Numbered from the stretch's first letter, positions 27,561 to 38,896 are shown. The stretch: 64,000 bases of DNA from Pseudomonas triclosanedens (GCF_026686735.1 NZ_CP113432.1:2531001-2595000), one strand, 5' to 3'. A program made the numbers and translations. The notes: generated from the sequence alone by a model not told the origin.

Positions 27561-29174
27561 TCAGTGAGCTTCTGCGGGAGCCATGAAGGCGGCCTCCAGC
27601 AGTTGCTGCGTATAGGCATGCTGCGGGGCGGAGAAGACCTGCTCCGCCGTGCCCTGTTCGACAACCTTGCCCTGGCGAATCACCATCAATTGGTGGCTCA
27701 GCGCCTTGACTACTGCAAGGTCGTGGCTGATGAACAGGTAGGTCAGGTTGTACTTGCTCTGCAGGTGACGAAGTAGCTCCACGACCTGGCGCTGCACCGT
27801 GCGATCCAGCGCCGAGGTGGGTTCATCCAGCAAGATCAGGGCGGGTTTGAGTACCAATGCCCTGGCAATAGCGATGCGTTGGCGTTGACCGCCCGAGAAC
27901 TCGTGAGGGTAGCGATGGCGGGTTTCGGGGTCGAGCCCGACTTCCCGGAGTGCGTCGATAATCGCCTGCTCTCGTTCCTCGGCGTTGCCTATGCCGTGGA
28001 TTTCCAGCCCTTCGCCGACGATCTGGCCGACTGACATACGTGGGCTGAGGCTGCCGAACGGGTCCTGGAAGACCACCTGCATCTCGCGGCGTAGCGGGCG
28101 AACTTCCGCCTGGCTCATGTCTTCCAGCGCCTGGCCTTCGAAGCGGATGCCGCCCTGGCTGTTGATCAGTCGCAGGATAGCGAGGCCTAGAGTGGACTTG
28201 CCCGAGCCGCTCTCACCGACGATGCCCAGGGTCTGCCCGCGGGGCAGGGTGAAATCGATGCCGTCCACAGCCTTGATGTGGTCCACAGTGCGGCGGAATA
28301 CGCCTTTCTTGATCGGGAACCAGACGCGCAGGTCATTCACGTCAAGCAGCACCGGGCCGGGTGGGTTGTCGGCAGGGCCGCCACGTGGCTCGGCACCCAG
28401 AAGCTCGCGGGTGTACGGGTGCTGTGGCGACTGGAACAGTGTTTCGCACTCCGCCTGTTCGACGATGTGCCCATGCTGCATGACGCAGACGCGATGGGCG
28501 ATGCGTCGAACCAGGTTGAGATCGTGGGTGATCAGTAGCAGTGCCATGCCCAGACGCTGCTGCAAGTCGCGTAGCAGATCGAGGATCTTCAACTGCACGG
28601 TGACGTCCAGTGCGGTGGTCGGTTCGTCGGCGATCAGCAGTTCCGGCTCGCAGGCCAGAGCCATCGCGATCATCACCCGCTGTCGCTGGCCACCCGAGAG
28701 CTCGTGGGGGTAGGACTTCAGGCGGCTGGCCGGATTGGGTATGCCGACCAGGTCCAGCAATTCCAGGGTACGTGCCCGAGCCTGGCCAGCGTTCATGCCC
28801 TTGTGCAGCGCGAGGACCTCGCCGATCTGCTTCTCGATGGTGTGCAGCGGGTTCAGCGACGTCATCGGCTCCTGGAACACCATCGCTATGCGGTTGCCGC
28901 GGATGCCGCGCAGCTTGCTTTCCGGCAACTTGAGAAGGTCCTTGCCGGCGTACAGGATACAGCCGCTGGGATGGCTGGCCGTGGGGTAGGGCAGCAGGCG
29001 CAGGATCGAGTGGGCCGATACCGATTTGCCGGAGCCGCTCTCGCCGACCAGGGCCAGGGTTTCGCCCTTGCGGATGTCGAAGCTGATGCGCTCGACCGCG
29101 TGGACCGTCTCGTTGCCGCAGAGGAAGTCGACCGAGAGGTCGCGGACTTCGATGAGGTTGTCGGTTTGGGTCAT
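27561..29174 (-). CDS. nppD: Npp ABC transporter, double ATP-binding protein (YejF-like)
   Basis: ATPase energising peptide import; 537 residues with two ABC cassettes in one chain. Cassette 1 has Walker A GESGSGKS at 44-51 and signature LSGGQRQR; cassette 2 has a second GESGSGKST near 320 and FSGGQRQR. Each is followed by the AELL/LLDEP-type Walker B. The start at 29174 (MTQTDNLI) has GAGGAAG and lies 1 nt from the nppC stop. The locus corresponds to P. aeruginosa nppA1A2BCD (PA1811-PA1807), known to import peptidyl-nucleoside antibiotics, and resembles E. coli yejABEF, the microcin C importer. Confidence 0.92.
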   Translation of the reverse strand: MTQTDNLIEVRDLSVDFLCGNETVHAVERISFDIRKGETLALVGESGSGKSVSAHSILRLLPYPTASHPSGCILYAGKDLLKLPESKLRGIRGNRIAMVFQEPMTSLNPLHTIEKQIGEVLALHKGMNAGQARARTLELLDLVGIPNPASRLKSYPHELSGGQRQRVMIAMALACEPELLIADEPTTALDVTVQLKILDLLRDLQQRLGMALLLITHDLNLVRRIAHRVCVMQHGHIVEQAECETLFQSPQHPYTRELLGAEPRGGPADNPPGPVLLDVNDLRVWFPIKKGVFRRTVDHIKAVDGIDFTLPRGQTLGIVGESGSGKSTLGLAILRLINSQGGIRFEGQALEDMSQAEVRPLRREMQVVFQDPFGSLSPRMSVGQIVGEGLEIHGIGNAEEREQAIIDALREVGLDPETRHRYPHEFSGGQRQRIAIARALVLKPALILLDEPTSALDRTVQRQVVELLRHLQSKYNLTYLFISHDLAVVKALSHQLMVIRQGKVVEQGTAEQVFSAPQHAYTQQLLEAAFMAPAEAH

Positions 29175-29175
29175 C

Positions 29176-30195
29176 TCACTTCCTCGGGTCGAAGGCATCA
29201 CGGGCGGCTTCGCCGATGAACACCAGCAGGCTGAGCATTACTGCCAGCACCATGAAGGCGCTGATGCCGAGCCAGGGGGCTTGCAGGTTGGACTTGCCCT
29301 GGGCGACCAGCTCGCCCAGCGACGGCGCACCGGCGGGCAGGCCGAAGCCGAGGAAGTCCAGCGAGGTCAGGGTGCCGATGGCTCCTGTGAGGATGAAGGG
29401 CATGAAGGTCAGCGTGGAAATCATTGCGTTGGGCAGGATGTGGCGGAACATGATCGCGCCATTGCGCATCCCCAGCGCGCGCGCGGCACGGACGTATTCG
29501 AGGTTGCGGCCGCGCAGGAATTCGGCACGCACTACATCCACCAGGCTCATCCAGGAGAACAGCAACATGATGCCCAGCAGCCACCAGAAGCCGGGTTGGA
29601 CGAAGCTGGCGAGGATGATCAGCAGGTAGAGCACCGGCAGGCCCGACCAGATTTCCAGGAAGCGCTGGCCGAGCAGGTCTACCCAGCCACCGTAGAAGCC
29701 CTGCAGGGCGCCGACGGTGACACCGATAATCGAACTGAGCACTGTGAGGATCAGGGCGAACAGCACCGATATGCGGAAGCCATAGATGACTCGCGCGAGT
29801 ACGTCGCGCGCCTGGTCATCGGTGCCGAGCCAGTTCTCGCCGCTGGGCGGTGACGGTGCGGGGACGCGCAGGTCGTAGTTGATGGTGTCGTAGCTGTAGG
29901 CGATTGGCGGCCACAAGGTCCAGCCGTTCTTCGCGGCGATCAGTTCGCGCATGTAGGGGCTCTTGTAGTTCGCCTCCATCGGAAACTCGCCGCCGAAGGT
30001 GGTTTCGGGGTAGCGTTTGGCGACTGGAAAGTACCACTGGCCGTCGTAGTGGATGGCGAGCGGCTTGTCGTTGGCGATCAGCTCGGCGCCAAGGCTTACG
30101 ACGAACAGGATGAGGAACAGCCAGAGCGACCACCAGCCGCGCTTGTTGGCCTTGAAGCGCGCCCAGCGGCGCTGATTGATGGGAGACAGGCGCAT
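29176..30195 (-). CDS. nppC: Npp ABC transporter permease (YejE-like)
   Basis: Inner-membrane permease of 339 residues. One N-terminal helix (WWSLWLFLILFVVSLGAELIA) is followed by a long periplasmic segment typical of YejE, then a DppC-type membrane domain (BPD_transp_1) ending EAARDAFDPR. The coupling EAA-like loop is YVRAARALGMRNGAIMFRHILPNA. The start at 30195 is 4 nt after the nppB stop; the open frame to 30252 overlaps nppB and is rejected. Confidence 0.92.
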   Translation of the reverse strand: MRLSPINQRRWARFKANKRGWWSLWLFLILFVVSLGAELIANDKPLAIHYDGQWYFPVAKRYPETTFGGEFPMEANYKSPYMRELIAAKNGWTLWPPIAYSYDTINYDLRVPAPSPPSGENWLGTDDQARDVLARVIYGFRISVLFALILTVLSSIIGVTVGALQGFYGGWVDLLGQRFLEIWSGLPVLYLLIILASFVQPGFWWLLGIMLLFSWMSLVDVVRAEFLRGRNLEYVRAARALGMRNGAIMFRHILPNAMISTLTFMPFILTGAIGTLTSLDFLGFGLPAGAPSLGELVAQGKSNLQAPWLGISAFMVLAVMLSLLVFIGEAARDAFDPRK

Positions 30196-30199
30196 CGGA

Positions 30200-31282
30200 T
30201 TACTCCCGGTTCTCGAAGTCGATGCGCGGATCGACCAGCGTATAGAGGACATCGCTGACCAGCTTCATGATCAAGCCGAACAGGGTGAAGATGAACAGCG
30301 TGCCGAACACCACCGGGTAGTCGCGGTTCAGCGCTGCTTCAAAGCTGAGCAGGCCGAGGCCGTCGAGGGAGAAGATCACTTCTATCAGCAGTGAGCCAGT
30401 GAAGAAAATCCCCAGCAGTGCCGACGGCAGGCCGGCAATGATCAGCAGCATGGCGTTGCGGAACACGTGGCCGTAGAGCACGCGGCGCTCGGTCAGGCCT
30501 TTGGCGCGGGCGGTGACCACGTACTGCTTGCCGATCTCGTCGAGGAAGCTGTTCTTGGTCAGCAGGGTGATGGTGGCGAAGTTGCCGATCACCAGCGCGG
30601 TGATCGGTAACGCCAGGTGCCAGAAGTAGTCGCGGATCTTGCCGCCGACGGACAGCTCATCGAAGTTGTTGGATGTCAGTCCGCGCAAAGGGAACCAGTC
30701 CCAGTAGCTGCCGCCGGCGAACAGCACCACCAGCAGGATGGCGAAGAGGAAGGCGGGAATGGCGTAGCCGACGATGATTGCCGAACTGGTCCATACATCG
30801 AAGTGGCTGCCGTGGCGCACTGCCTTGGCGATGCCCAGCGGAATCGACACCAGGTACATGATCAGGGTGCTCCATAGCCCGAGAGAGATGGAGACCGGCA
30901 GCTTCTCGACGATCAGATCGGTGACCTTGGCGTCGCGGAAGAAGCTCTGGCCAAAGTCCAGGTGCACGTAGTTCTTGAGCATGATCCAGAAGCGTTCGGG
31001 CGCCGGCTTGTCGAAGCCGTACATGCGCTCGATTTCCTTCACCAGCTCTGGGTCCAGACCTTGCGCGCCGCGGTAGTGCGTGCCGGCCGAGGCGACTTCG
31101 CCGCCGCCGCCGGAGATGCGCCCGGTGGCGCCGCCGCTTGCGGCGTCGAAGCCTTCCAGCTTGGCGATCATCTGCTCCACCGGACCGCCGGGGGCGGCCT
31201 GGATGATGATGAAGTTGATCAGCAGGATGCCGAACAGGGTGGGGATGATCAGCAGCAGTCGCCGCAGGATGTAGGCCAGCAT
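30200..31282 (-). CDS. nppB: Npp ABC transporter permease (YejB-like)
   Basis: Inner-membrane permease of 360 residues. The N-terminus ([23 protein letters not shown]) is the DppB-type first helix. A YejB-specific glycine-rich periplasmic insert ([14 protein letters not shown]) follows, then the core with loop [24 protein letters not shown]. The ATG at 31282 overlaps the preceding stop (TGATG); a GTG one codon earlier is also possible. Confidence 0.92.
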   Translation of the reverse strand: MLAYILRRLLLIIPTLFGILLINFIIIQAAPGGPVEQMIAKLEGFDAASGGATGRISGGGGEVASAGTHYRGAQGLDPELVKEIERMYGFDKPAPERFWIMLKNYVHLDFGQSFFRDAKVTDLIVEKLPVSISLGLWSTLIMYLVSIPLGIAKAVRHGSHFDVWTSSAIIVGYAIPAFLFAILLVVLFAGGSYWDWFPLRGLTSNNFDELSVGGKIRDYFWHLALPITALVIGNFATITLLTKNSFLDEIGKQYVVTARAKGLTERRVLYGHVFRNAMLLIIAGLPSALLGIFFTGSLLIEVIFSLDGLGLLSFEAALNRDYPVVFGTLFIFTLFGLIMKLVSDVLYTLVDPRIDFENRE

Positions 31283-33147
31283 CACTGGGCCCCTTGGACG
31301 ACGGCTTCGTCTGCCGGCGCCGTGTCGGCGGCCTTGGCGTCAGTCTTGGTCGGCACTGCCTGGTCGCGGGCCTGCCACCAGGTCATCAGCGCGTAGCTGT
31401 AGGGCGGCAGATTTTTCGGGTGGGCGATGCGGTTCCAGTAGGCGATGCGCCAGTTGCCCAGGTACCAGTTGGGCACGACGTAGTGCCCCCAGAGCAGTGC
31501 GCGGTCCAGGGCACGGGCGTGGCGCACCAGGCTGTCGCGGGAGTCGGCGTTGATCAGCGAGTCCACCAGGGCGTCGATGCCGGGATCGCGCAGGCCGATA
31601 AAGTTGCGGCTGCCGGGCTTGTCGGCGCTGCTGGAGTGCCAGAATTCGCGTTGTTCGTTGCCCGGCGAATTGGACTGCGGCCAACTGCTGACGATCATGT
31701 CGTAGTCCCGCGAGCGCAGGCGGTTGACGTACTGGGATACGTCCACCCGGCGCAACTGCATGTCGATACCCAGTTCCGCGAGGTTGCGCTTGAACGGCAG
31801 CAGCACACGCTCGAAATCTGCCTGGGCGAGCATGAACTCGAAGCTCAGCGGCTTGCCATCCGGGTCGACCATCTTGTCGTTCTCGATCTTGTAGCCGGCA
31901 TCCAGCAACAGTTGGTACGCCTTGCGCTTCTGTTCCCGGATGATGCCGCTGCCATCGCTGGTGGGCGGAACGTAGACCTGGGTGAAGACTTCCGGCGGCA
32001 GTTTTTCGCGCAGCGGCTCAAGGATTTTCAGCTCCTCCGCATCCGGCAACTGGTGGGCGGCCATCTCGGAGTTCTCGAAGTAGCTGCCGTCGCGCAGGTA
32101 GGAGCCGAAGAACAACTGCTTGTTGGTCCACTCGAAGTCGAACAGCTGGGTGATGGCTTCGCGCACACGCGGGTCCTGGAACACCGGGCGACGGATGTTG
32201 AAGACGAAGCCCTGCATCCCCCAGGGGTTGCCGTTCACCGGCTCTTCGCGAACGATGCGGCCGTCGCGCACCGCCGGGGAGTCGTAGGCGGTCGCCCAGT
32301 TCTTGGCGATGCGCTCGTCGTTGAAGTCGAACTGGCCGGCCTTGAAGGCTTCCAGCGCCACGGTGAGGTCCCGGTAGGAGTCCACCACCACCGCGTCGAA
32401 ATTATTGAAGCCGCGGTTTACCGCCAGTTTGTCGCCCCACCAGTCCTTGACCCGCTCGTAGCGGATCGAGCGGCCGGCATCCACCCGTGCGATGCGGTAA
32501 GGGCCGCTGCCCAACGGCGGCTCCATGTTGGTCTTGTTGAAGTCGCGGGTTGCCCACCAGTGCATGGGCAGGATGGCGATCTGGCCGAGGATCAGCGGAA
32601 GTTCGCGGTTGTTGCCGTGCTTGAAGTCGAAGCGCACGCGCAGCTTGTCTTCGGCTACCACCTTGTCGACGTCCGCGTAGTAGTTGCGGTACATCGGGTC
32701 ACCGTCCTTCATCAGGGTCTCGAAGGTGAAGACCACGTCTTCGGCAGTGACCGGCGTGCCGTCCTGGAATTTCGCTTCGGGGCGGAGGTAGTAGCGAACG
32801 AAACGGTGCTCCGGGTCCTTCTCGATCTTCTCGGCGAGCAGGCCGTACTCGGTGAAGGGTTCGTCGAGGGAGTGGAAGGTGAGTGTGTCGTAGATCAGGT
32901 TGATCTGTGGCGCAGAGTTGCCCTTGGCAATGAACGGGTTGAGGCTGTCGAAGCCGCCGAAATCGGAAAGCCGCAAAGTGCCGCCCTTGGGCGCGTCCGG
33001 GTTGACGAAGTCGAAATGCTTGAAGTTGGCGGGGTACTTCGGTGCTTCGTCGTAGAGGGTGATAGCGTGCTGCGGCGCGGCCTGTGCACTGCCCAGCAGT
33101 CCCAGCAACAGGCCGGCGAGCAGCGCGGCGCGTCGGGGGCTTTTCAT
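31282..33147 (-). CDS. nppA2: Npp ABC transporter substrate-binding protein 2 (YejA-like)
   Basis: Periplasmic solute-binding protein of family SBP_bac_5, 621 residues. A signal peptide ([17 protein letters not shown]) is cleaved near residue 23. The family signature [17 protein letters not shown] and [14 protein letters not shown] are clear. The start at 33147 has AGGAG and overlaps the upstream stop by ATGA. It is related to its neighbour nppA1, implying an old duplication. The C-terminal 20 residues are a low-complexity Ala/Asp tail. Confidence 0.92.
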   Translation of the reverse strand: MKSPRRAALLAGLLLGLLGSAQAAPQHAITLYDEAPKYPANFKHFDFVNPDAPKGGTLRLSDFGGFDSLNPFIAKGNSAPQINLIYDTLTFHSLDEPFTEYGLLAEKIEKDPEHRFVRYYLRPEAKFQDGTPVTAEDVVFTFETLMKDGDPMYRNYYADVDKVVAEDKLRVRFDFKHGNNRELPLILGQIAILPMHWWATRDFNKTNMEPPLGSGPYRIARVDAGRSIRYERVKDWWGDKLAVNRGFNNFDAVVVDSYRDLTVALEAFKAGQFDFNDERIAKNWATAYDSPAVRDGRIVREEPVNGNPWGMQGFVFNIRRPVFQDPRVREAITQLFDFEWTNKQLFFGSYLRDGSYFENSEMAAHQLPDAEELKILEPLREKLPPEVFTQVYVPPTSDGSGIIREQKRKAYQLLLDAGYKIENDKMVDPDGKPLSFEFMLAQADFERVLLPFKRNLAELGIDMQLRRVDVSQYVNRLRSRDYDMIVSSWPQSNSPGNEQREFWHSSSADKPGSRNFIGLRDPGIDALVDSLINADSRDSLVRHARALDRALLWGHYVVPNWYLGNWRIAYWNRIAHPKNLPPYSYALMTWWQARDQAVPTKTDAKAADTAPADEAVVQGAQ

Positions 33148-34973
33148 AGGGAGTTCTCCTGATTTTTCTGCCACCAGGCACGCAGGCCCAGCGTGTAGGG
33201 CGGCGTGGTGACGAAGGCGAAGCGGTTGCGGTACGCCAGTCGATGTCGGTTCAGGTACCAGTTGGGAATGCTGTAGTGCTGCCACAGCAGCACCCGGTCG
33301 AGGGCGCGGGCGGCGGCTTCCTGCTGGTCGCGGTCGGTAGCGCCGAGAAGTTTTTCCAGCATCGCGTCCACCACGGGATTGGCGATACCCGCATAGTTCT
33401 TGCTGCCCTTCACCGCCACCTGGCTGGAATGGAAGTATTGCCACTGTTCGAGGCCGGGGCTCAGGGTCTGGGGCAGGGTCATCAGAATCATGTCGTAGTC
33501 GAACTGGTCCAGACGCTGTTTGTACTGGGCGCGGTCCACGGTGCGCAAGCGTGCATCGATGCCAATGCTGGCAAGATTTTCCCGATACGGCTGAAGTATC
33601 CGTTCCAGGCTGGGGTTGACCAGCAGAATTTCGAAGCGTAGCGGCTTGCCCGAAGCGTCCAGCAGTCGGTCGCCGGAGAGCTTCCAGCCGGCATCGGCCA
33701 ATAGACCCAGGGCGCGCCGCAGGGTTTCACGGGGAATGCCGCGACCATCGGTAACCGGCAGCGCGAAGGGCTTGCTGAACAATGCCTCCGGCAACTGTTT
33801 GCGGTAGGGCGAGAGCAGCAGCCACTCCTGGCCCTGCGGCAGGCCGTTGGCGGAGAAACTGCTGTTGGGGTAATAGCTGGCAGCACGCACATAGGCGTCG
33901 TTGAACAGCGCACGGTTGGTCCACTGGAAATCGAACATCATGCCCAGCGCCTCGCGCAACCGTCGATCGGCGAACGTGGCGCGACGGGTGTTCATGAATA
34001 GCGCCTGGGTCTGGGTTGGAATCCGGTGCGGAATTTCCGCGCGGATCACCGCGCCGCGGCGTACCGCAGGGAAGCTATAGCCGTTACGCCAGTTCTTCGC
34101 CTGGTGCTCGATGTAGAAATCGAACTCGCCGGCCTTGAAGGCTTCGAAGGCAATGCCAGAGTCCCGATAGAACTCCACTTCGACGCGATCGAAATTGTAC
34201 TTGCCACGGTTCACCGGCAGGTCCGCTCCCCACCAATCCTTGACCCGCTCGAATACCAGGCTGCGGCCGGGCGTTACGGCTGTGATCCGATAAGGTCCGC
34301 TGCCCAGGGGCGGCTCGAAGGTGGTGGCCTGGAAGTCTCGATCCTTCCAGTAGTGCTGTGGCAGCACCGGCATTTCACCCAGGCGCAGGATCAGCAGCGG
34401 ATTGTTGCGGCGCTTGAAGACGAAGCGGATGCGCTGGGATGAGAGGATGTCGACCCGCTGCACTTCCTGCAGCGCCGTGCGGTACATCGGGTGCCCCCGC
34501 TTGAGCAGCGTGCGGTAGGAGAATGCCACGTCGTAGGCGGTGATCGGCTTGCCATCGTGGAAGCGCGCCTCGGAGCGCAGGTTGAACACCACCCAGCTAC
34601 GATCCTCGGCGTACTCCACGCTGCGGGCGATCAGGCCGTAGCTGGAGGCCGGCTCGTCACCGGACGGGTCATACAGGCCGGTGCCGACCATCAACGGCTC
34701 GTTCAGCTCGTTGACGCCGTACTGCAGGAAGTCCGCGGTACTGATCGGCGGGCTGCCCTTGAAGGTGTAGGCGTTGAGCGTATCGAAGCTGCCCATTCCC
34801 ATCAGCCGCAGCGTGCCGCCCTTGGGCGCCCTGGGATCCACCCAGTCGAAGTGATCGAAATTGGCGGGATACTTCAGGTCGCCGAATTGCGCATAGCCGT
34901 GGCTTTCGGTGATTTGTGCGAAGGCGGGCAGGCCGAAGATGAGGCCGAGGAGCAGGAGGGGCAGGCGACGCAT
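33144..34973 (-). CDS. nppA1: Npp ABC transporter substrate-binding protein 1 (YejA-like)
   Basis: Periplasmic solute-binding protein of 609 residues, first gene of the npp operon. Signal peptide LPLLLLGLIFGLPAFA, cleavage near residue 19. It shares with nppA2 the stretches KYPANFDHFDWVDPRAPKGG and [10 protein letters not shown] and an aromatic-rich C-terminus. Two binding proteins for one permease pair suggests a broadened peptide range. Its stop overlaps the nppA2 start by 4 nt. Which of the two corresponds to A1 in P. aeruginosa is assumed from order. Confidence 0.9.
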   Translation of the reverse strand: MRRLPLLLLGLIFGLPAFAQITESHGYAQFGDLKYPANFDHFDWVDPRAPKGGTLRLMGMGSFDTLNAYTFKGSPPISTADFLQYGVNELNEPLMVGTGLYDPSGDEPASSYGLIARSVEYAEDRSWVVFNLRSEARFHDGKPITAYDVAFSYRTLLKRGHPMYRTALQEVQRVDILSSQRIRFVFKRRNNPLLILRLGEMPVLPQHYWKDRDFQATTFEPPLGSGPYRITAVTPGRSLVFERVKDWWGADLPVNRGKYNFDRVEVEFYRDSGIAFEAFKAGEFDFYIEHQAKNWRNGYSFPAVRRGAVIRAEIPHRIPTQTQALFMNTRRATFADRRLREALGMMFDFQWTNRALFNDAYVRAASYYPNSSFSANGLPQGQEWLLLSPYRKQLPEALFSKPFALPVTDGRGIPRETLRRALGLLADAGWKLSGDRLLDASGKPLRFEILLVNPSLERILQPYRENLASIGIDARLRTVDRAQYKQRLDQFDYDMILMTLPQTLSPGLEQWQYFHSSQVAVKGSKNYAGIANPVVDAMLEKLLGATDRDQQEAAARALDRVLLWQHYSIPNWYLNRHRLAYRNRFAFVTTPPYTLGLRAWWQKNQENSL

Positions 34974-35052
34974 CAGGCGTAGGATCCGATCCTGGGCTGG
35001 CGGGGCGAGTGGTCCCGTACAGTAGCAGCTTGTCCGTGCTGCAAGAAGTCAT

Positions 35053-35079
35053 GGCGCCGGATCATTTGCATCCGGCGCC
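35053..35079 (-). terminator. Strong hairpin after mltD
   Basis: GGCGCCGGAT, seven-base loop, ATCCGGCGCC; 10 nt past the mltD stop. No T-run follows, so a protective or partial termination role is likely. Confidence 0.5.
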
Positions 35080-35088
35080 ACGCGAGGA

Positions 35089-36672
35089 TCAGCGGCTGGC
35101 GGTGTCGAGATAGAGCGTCAGGGTCTGGCCAGGCTTCAGGGCCTTGCCGCTGCGCGGGTTCCAGCGCTTGATGTGCTGCATTTCGACGTTGAAGCGCTTG
35201 GCGATCAGGTACATCGAGTCGCCTTGCTTGACCTTGTAGTAGGTCACATTGTCCTGCTTGCTCTTGCTGCGCGATGCCACCTGGGTCGCCGCGGTGGTGC
35301 CGCCCTGCAGCTTGAGCACCTGGCCCGGCTTGACGCCGTGGCTGCCCAGGTCGTTCCAGCGCTTGATATCGGCAACATCGACGTTGTTCTTCTTGGCGAT
35401 CTGCCAGAGGTTATCACCGCTCTTCACGGTGTAGGTGCGGCTGGCGGTGCGTGCGGGAGAGCGCTCGACCTGCGCCAGTTGGCGCGGGCTCTCCGGCTCG
35501 ATGACCGGGCGACCCGGCTGGCCGGGGATGACCAGTACCTGGCCATTGCGCAGGCGGTTTGCACTCAGGCGGTTGGCGGATTTCAGCTCGGCGACGGTCA
35601 GGCGGTAGCGCTGGGCGATGCTGTGCAGGCTGTCGCCCTTGCGAACGCGGTACTGCTGGGAGGCGACGATTTCCTGGGGCTTGAGCGTGGCGATGCTCGC
35701 GCGCAGGGTGTCGGCCTTGTCCATCGGCACGAGTAGGTGGTTCGCGGCATCGACGGTGATACGGCGTTTGAATGCCGGGTTGAGCTGGTAGAGCTCGTCT
35801 TCATCCAGGTCGGCGAGGGCAGCGACGCGCGACAGGTCAAGGCCCGGTTTCACTCGAATGGAGGTGAAGTACGGCTCGTTGGCGATCGGGTTGAGGCTGA
35901 TGCCGTAGATATTGGGCGCCATCACCAGTTGCGACAGAGCCAGCAGTTTGGGCACGTAGTCCTGGGTTTCCTGCGGCAGCGGCAGGTTCCAGTAGTCGGT
36001 TGGCAGGCCGAGCTTCTGGTTGCGCTCGATGGCGCGGCTGACGGTACCTTCGCCGGCGTTGTAGGCGGCCAGGGCCAGCAGCCAGTCGCCGTTGAACATG
36101 TCATGCAGGCGGGTCAGGTAGGTCAGGGCGGCGTTGGTCGATGCGGTGATATCGCGACGACCATCGTACAGGTTGGTCTGGCGCAGATTGAAATGCGTGC
36201 CGGTGCTCGGGATGAACTGCCAGAGGCCGACAGCCTGGGCGCGGGATACCGCCATCGGGTTGTAGGAGCTCTCGATCACCGGAAGCAGGGCCAGCTCCAG
36301 CGGCATGTCGCGCTCTTCCAGACGCTCGACGATGTAGTGCATGTAAGGGCTGCCGCGCTCGCTGGCGTTTTCCAGGAACGACTGGTTGCTCATGAACCAG
36401 AGGCGCTGGCGCTCGATGCGCGGATTGGTGTCGATCTGGTCCTGCAACTGGAAACCGGAGCGCATGCGTTCCCAGATGTCGTTCTGGGACTCCGACCAGG
36501 CCGGATTGAACTGCACATCGACTGCGCGAGAGGCGTTGCGGGCCGGGCCGTCATTGTCGACCTGCTTGGTCGACTGGCAGCCGGCGAGACCGGCTGCCAG
36601 CAGCAGCACGGAGACTCGGATGGCACGAGCCAATGCGTCTAGATCGGAGGTCTTTCTGGTCTTTGGCGGCAT
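35089..36672 (-). CDS. mltD: Membrane-bound lytic murein transglycosylase D
   Basis: Outer-membrane lipoprotein that cleaves peptidoglycan to anhydromuropeptides; 527 residues. Lipobox LAGC puts the lipidated cysteine at 32. The SLT domain spans about 105-235 with the catalytic Glu in LLPVIESSYNP and the motifs VGLWQFIPSTG and LALAAYNAGEG. Three LysM repeats follow at about 341-384, 411-453 and 471-523 (each starting YRV/YTV/YKV-x-GD). gloB lies upstream on the same strand, 79 nt away. Confidence 0.95.
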   Translation of the reverse strand: MPPKTRKTSDLDALARAIRVSVLLLAAGLAGCQSTKQVDNDGPARNASRAVDVQFNPAWSESQNDIWERMRSGFQLQDQIDTNPRIERQRLWFMSNQSFLENASERGSPYMHYIVERLEERDMPLELALLPVIESSYNPMAVSRAQAVGLWQFIPSTGTHFNLRQTNLYDGRRDITASTNAALTYLTRLHDMFNGDWLLALAAYNAGEGTVSRAIERNQKLGLPTDYWNLPLPQETQDYVPKLLALSQLVMAPNIYGISLNPIANEPYFTSIRVKPGLDLSRVAALADLDEDELYQLNPAFKRRITVDAANHLLVPMDKADTLRASIATLKPQEIVASQQYRVRKGDSLHSIAQRYRLTVAELKSANRLSANRLRNGQVLVIPGQPGRPVIEPESPRQLAQVERSPARTASRTYTVKSGDNLWQIAKKNNVDVADIKRWNDLGSHGVKPGQVLKLQGGTTAATQVASRSKSKQDNVTYYKVKQGDSMYLIAKRFNVEMQHIKRWNPRSGKALKPGQTLTLYLDTASR

Positions 36673-36751
36673 TGGCTGATGACTGTGTCCGGGGCAAAAA
36701 TTTCGGGGATTCTAGGAATCGCGCCAGCCCTGGTCAAGATTTCGCCAACCG

Positions 36752-37528
36752 TCAGAACTGATCCTTCCAGCGACGAATAGTCGCAAAAACCTCTTCGGGA
36801 GTGCGGATTTCCTGGCCATCCCGCTCGTCGGCTATTTTCTTAACGGATGTTTCCTGTACCCGCAGGAAGGGGTTTGTCGCGCGTTCCAGGGCGATGGAAG
36901 AGGGCAGGCTGATCCGTCCTTGTTCGCGCCATTGCCTGACCTGCTCGAAGCGCGCCTGTACTTCCGGGTTGTTCGGCTCCACCGCGCAGGCGAAGCGCAG
37001 GTTGCTCAGGGTGTACTCGTGCGTGCAGTAAACGCCGGTCTGACCGGGCAGCGCGGCCAGGCGGCTCAGTGACGCGTACATCTGCGCTGGCGTTCCTTCG
37101 AACAGGCGGCCGCAGCCTCCGGCGAACAGGGTATCGCCGCAGAACAGCAGCGGCTGGTCGGCGTCATGGAAATAGGCAATGTGGCCGAGGGTATGTCCTG
37201 GAACGTGGAGAATCTCGAAGCCCAGCCCGAGCACTTCGACGCGGTCACCGTCTTCCAGGGCGAGATCGCGCGCGGGGATATTCTCGCCAGCCGGGCCGAG
37301 CACCCGCGCGCCGGTATCGGCCTTCAGCCGGGCGACGCCGCCAACGTGATCGGCATGGTGATGGGTGACCAGGATATCGGTCAGCGTCCAGCCAGGATGG
37401 GCCTCGAGCCAGGCCAGTACCGGGCCGGCATCGCCCGGGTCGACCACCGCGCACTGGAGACGGGTCACATCCTGCAACAGCCAGAGGTAGTTGTCGGAAA
37501 AGGCGGGTAGCGCGTCTATCTGTATCAT
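36752..37528 (-). CDS. gloB: Hydroxyacylglutathione hydrolase (glyoxalase II)
   Basis: Hydrolyses S-lactoylglutathione to D-lactate in methylglyoxal detoxification. The 258-residue protein has the metallo-beta-lactamase motif THHHADH at 55-61, [25 protein letters not shown] and [13 protein letters not shown]. The start at 37528 (MIQIDALP) matches the family; the long open frame upstream to 37849 overlaps the divergent gene and is rejected. Confidence 0.96.
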   Translation of the reverse strand: MIQIDALPAFSDNYLWLLQDVTRLQCAVVDPGDAGPVLAWLEAHPGWTLTDILVTHHHADHVGGVARLKADTGARVLGPAGENIPARDLALEDGDRVEVLGLGFEILHVPGHTLGHIAYFHDADQPLLFCGDTLFAGGCGRLFEGTPAQMYASLSRLAALPGQTGVYCTHEYTLSNLRFACAVEPNNPEVQARFEQVRQWREQGRISLPSSIALERATNPFLRVQETSVKKIADERDGQEIRTPEEVFATIRRWKDQF

Positions 37529-37614
37529 GGCCGGAAAGTCGCTAAGTAGTGGGCGTTGGCGCATAGTAGTGCGATTACGTACTTTTGTGTCGCGCGCTCC
37601 CGCAGGGGGTAGTG

Positions 37615-38376
37615 ATGATCGAACAGGAACCTTTCGCCCAGGCCGACGCGGATTGGCTTGAGCTGATCGCCCAGGCACGTGACTGGCTCGCCGGGCCGAT
37701 CGGCGGAATGATGCTCGCCGAAGAGCAGCAGTTGCTGATCGACGAACTGGAACGCTATTTCGGTGGTTATCTGGTGCACTACGGCCCCCACGCCGAACTG
37801 CCGGCCAGTACCGGCAACATCCAGCGCGGCGTGCGCCTCGGACCACCATTGCCGGGTGTCGAGATAGCCTGCGACGAAGCGGCCTGGCCGCTGGGCGAGC
37901 ACGCAGCCGATGTCGTGCTCCTGCAGCATGGCCTCGACTTCTGCCTTTCGCCGCACCGCCTGTTGCGCGAAGCGGCGCGCAGCGTGCGCCCGGGAGGGCA
38001 TCTGCTGGTGGTCGGGGTCAATCCCTGGAGCGCCTGGGGCATCCGTCATTACTTCGCCCGTGATGCCCTGCGCCGCGCGCGCTGCATCTCGCCGGCGCGG
38101 GTCTGCGACTGGCTCAATCTGCTGGGATTCGCGCTGGAGAAACGCCGCTACGGGTGCTATCGTCCGCCGCTTGCGTCGGCGGCCTGGCAGGCTCGCCTGG
38201 CCCGCATGGAGTCCTGGGGGCCGGTCCTGCAGGGTTCGGGAGCGGGCTTCTATCTTCTTGTGGCGCGCAAGCTGGTGGTAGGCCTGCGGCCGCTGCGCCA
38301 GCTCCGTCGGGAGCCGCGCGGCCAACTGGTGCCGCTGCCGGTGGCCAAGGTCAGCCGCCGCGATTCCGAGTCCTGA
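37615..38376 (+). CDS. Methyltransferase-like protein (Methyltransf_11 fold)
   Basis: Protein of 253 residues resembling SAM-dependent methyltransferases: [40 protein letters not shown] corresponds in outline to motifs II-III, split here only for orientation. The glycine-rich motif I is not obvious at the expected place, so catalytic activity is uncertain. The ATG at 37615 follows AGGGGG; a GTG one codon earlier is possible. It diverges from gloB and leads into rnhA, as PA1814 does in P. aeruginosa. Substrate unknown. Confidence 0.75.
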   Translation: MIEQEPFAQADADWLELIAQARDWLAGPIGGMMLAEEQQLLIDELERYFGGYLVHYGPHAELPASTGNIQRGVRLGPPLPGVEIACDEAAWPLGEHAADVVLLQHGLDFCLSPHRLLREAARSVRPGGHLLVVGVNPWSAWGIRHYFARDALRRARCISPARVCDWLNLLGFALEKRRYGCYRPPLASAAWQARLARMESWGPVLQGSGAGFYLLVARKLVVGLRPLRQLRREPRGQLVPLPVAKVSRRDSES

Positions 38377-38387
38377 ACACGAGCGAT

Positions 38388-38831
38388 ATGAGCGAAGAGA
38401 AAGTCGAGATCTACACCGACGGCGCCTGCAAGGGCAATCCTGGCCCCGGAGGCTGGGGAGCCGTGCTGTTCTACAAGGGCGCCGAGCGCGAACTGTGGGG
38501 CGGCGAGCCGGAAACCACCAACAATCGCATGGAACTGATGGCAGCCATCATGGCCCTTGCCGCGCTCAAGCGGCGTTGTGATGTGCGCATAGTTACCGAC
38601 TCGCAGTACGTCATGCAGGGTATCACCGAGTGGATGGTCAACTGGAAGAAGCGTGGCTGGAAGACCGCCGCCAAGCAGCCGGTGAAGAATGCCGACCTGT
38701 GGCAGGCACTGGACGAGCAGGTGAACCGGCATAATGTCGAGTGGAGCTGGGTGCGCGGGCATACCGGCCATCCCGGCAACGAGCGGGCGGACATGCTCGC
38801 CAACCGTGGCGTGAGCGAACTGCCGCGCTGA
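38388..38831 (+). CDS. rnhA: Ribonuclease HI
   Basis: Cuts RNA in RNA:DNA hybrids (R-loops, Okazaki primers). The 147-residue protein has the DEDD set: Asp11 in [11 protein letters not shown], Glu in NNRMELMAA, Asp in IVTDSQYV and Asp in GNERADMLA, plus the basic handle WKKRGWK. The start at 38388 lies 11 nt after the methyltransferase stop. dnaQ follows 65 nt later, the usual pairing. Confidence 0.97.
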   Translation: MSEEKVEIYTDGACKGNPGPGGWGAVLFYKGAERELWGGEPETTNNRMELMAAIMALAALKRRCDVRIVTDSQYVMQGITEWMVNWKKRGWKTAAKQPVKNADLWQALDEQVNRHNVEWSWVRGHTGHPGNERADMLANRGVSELPR

Positions 38832-38896
38832 CCATCCAGATATCAGAGTCGTCCGGCTGAGCCGGGCGAACTTTCCGCAAGAAGGTTTCAAACACA

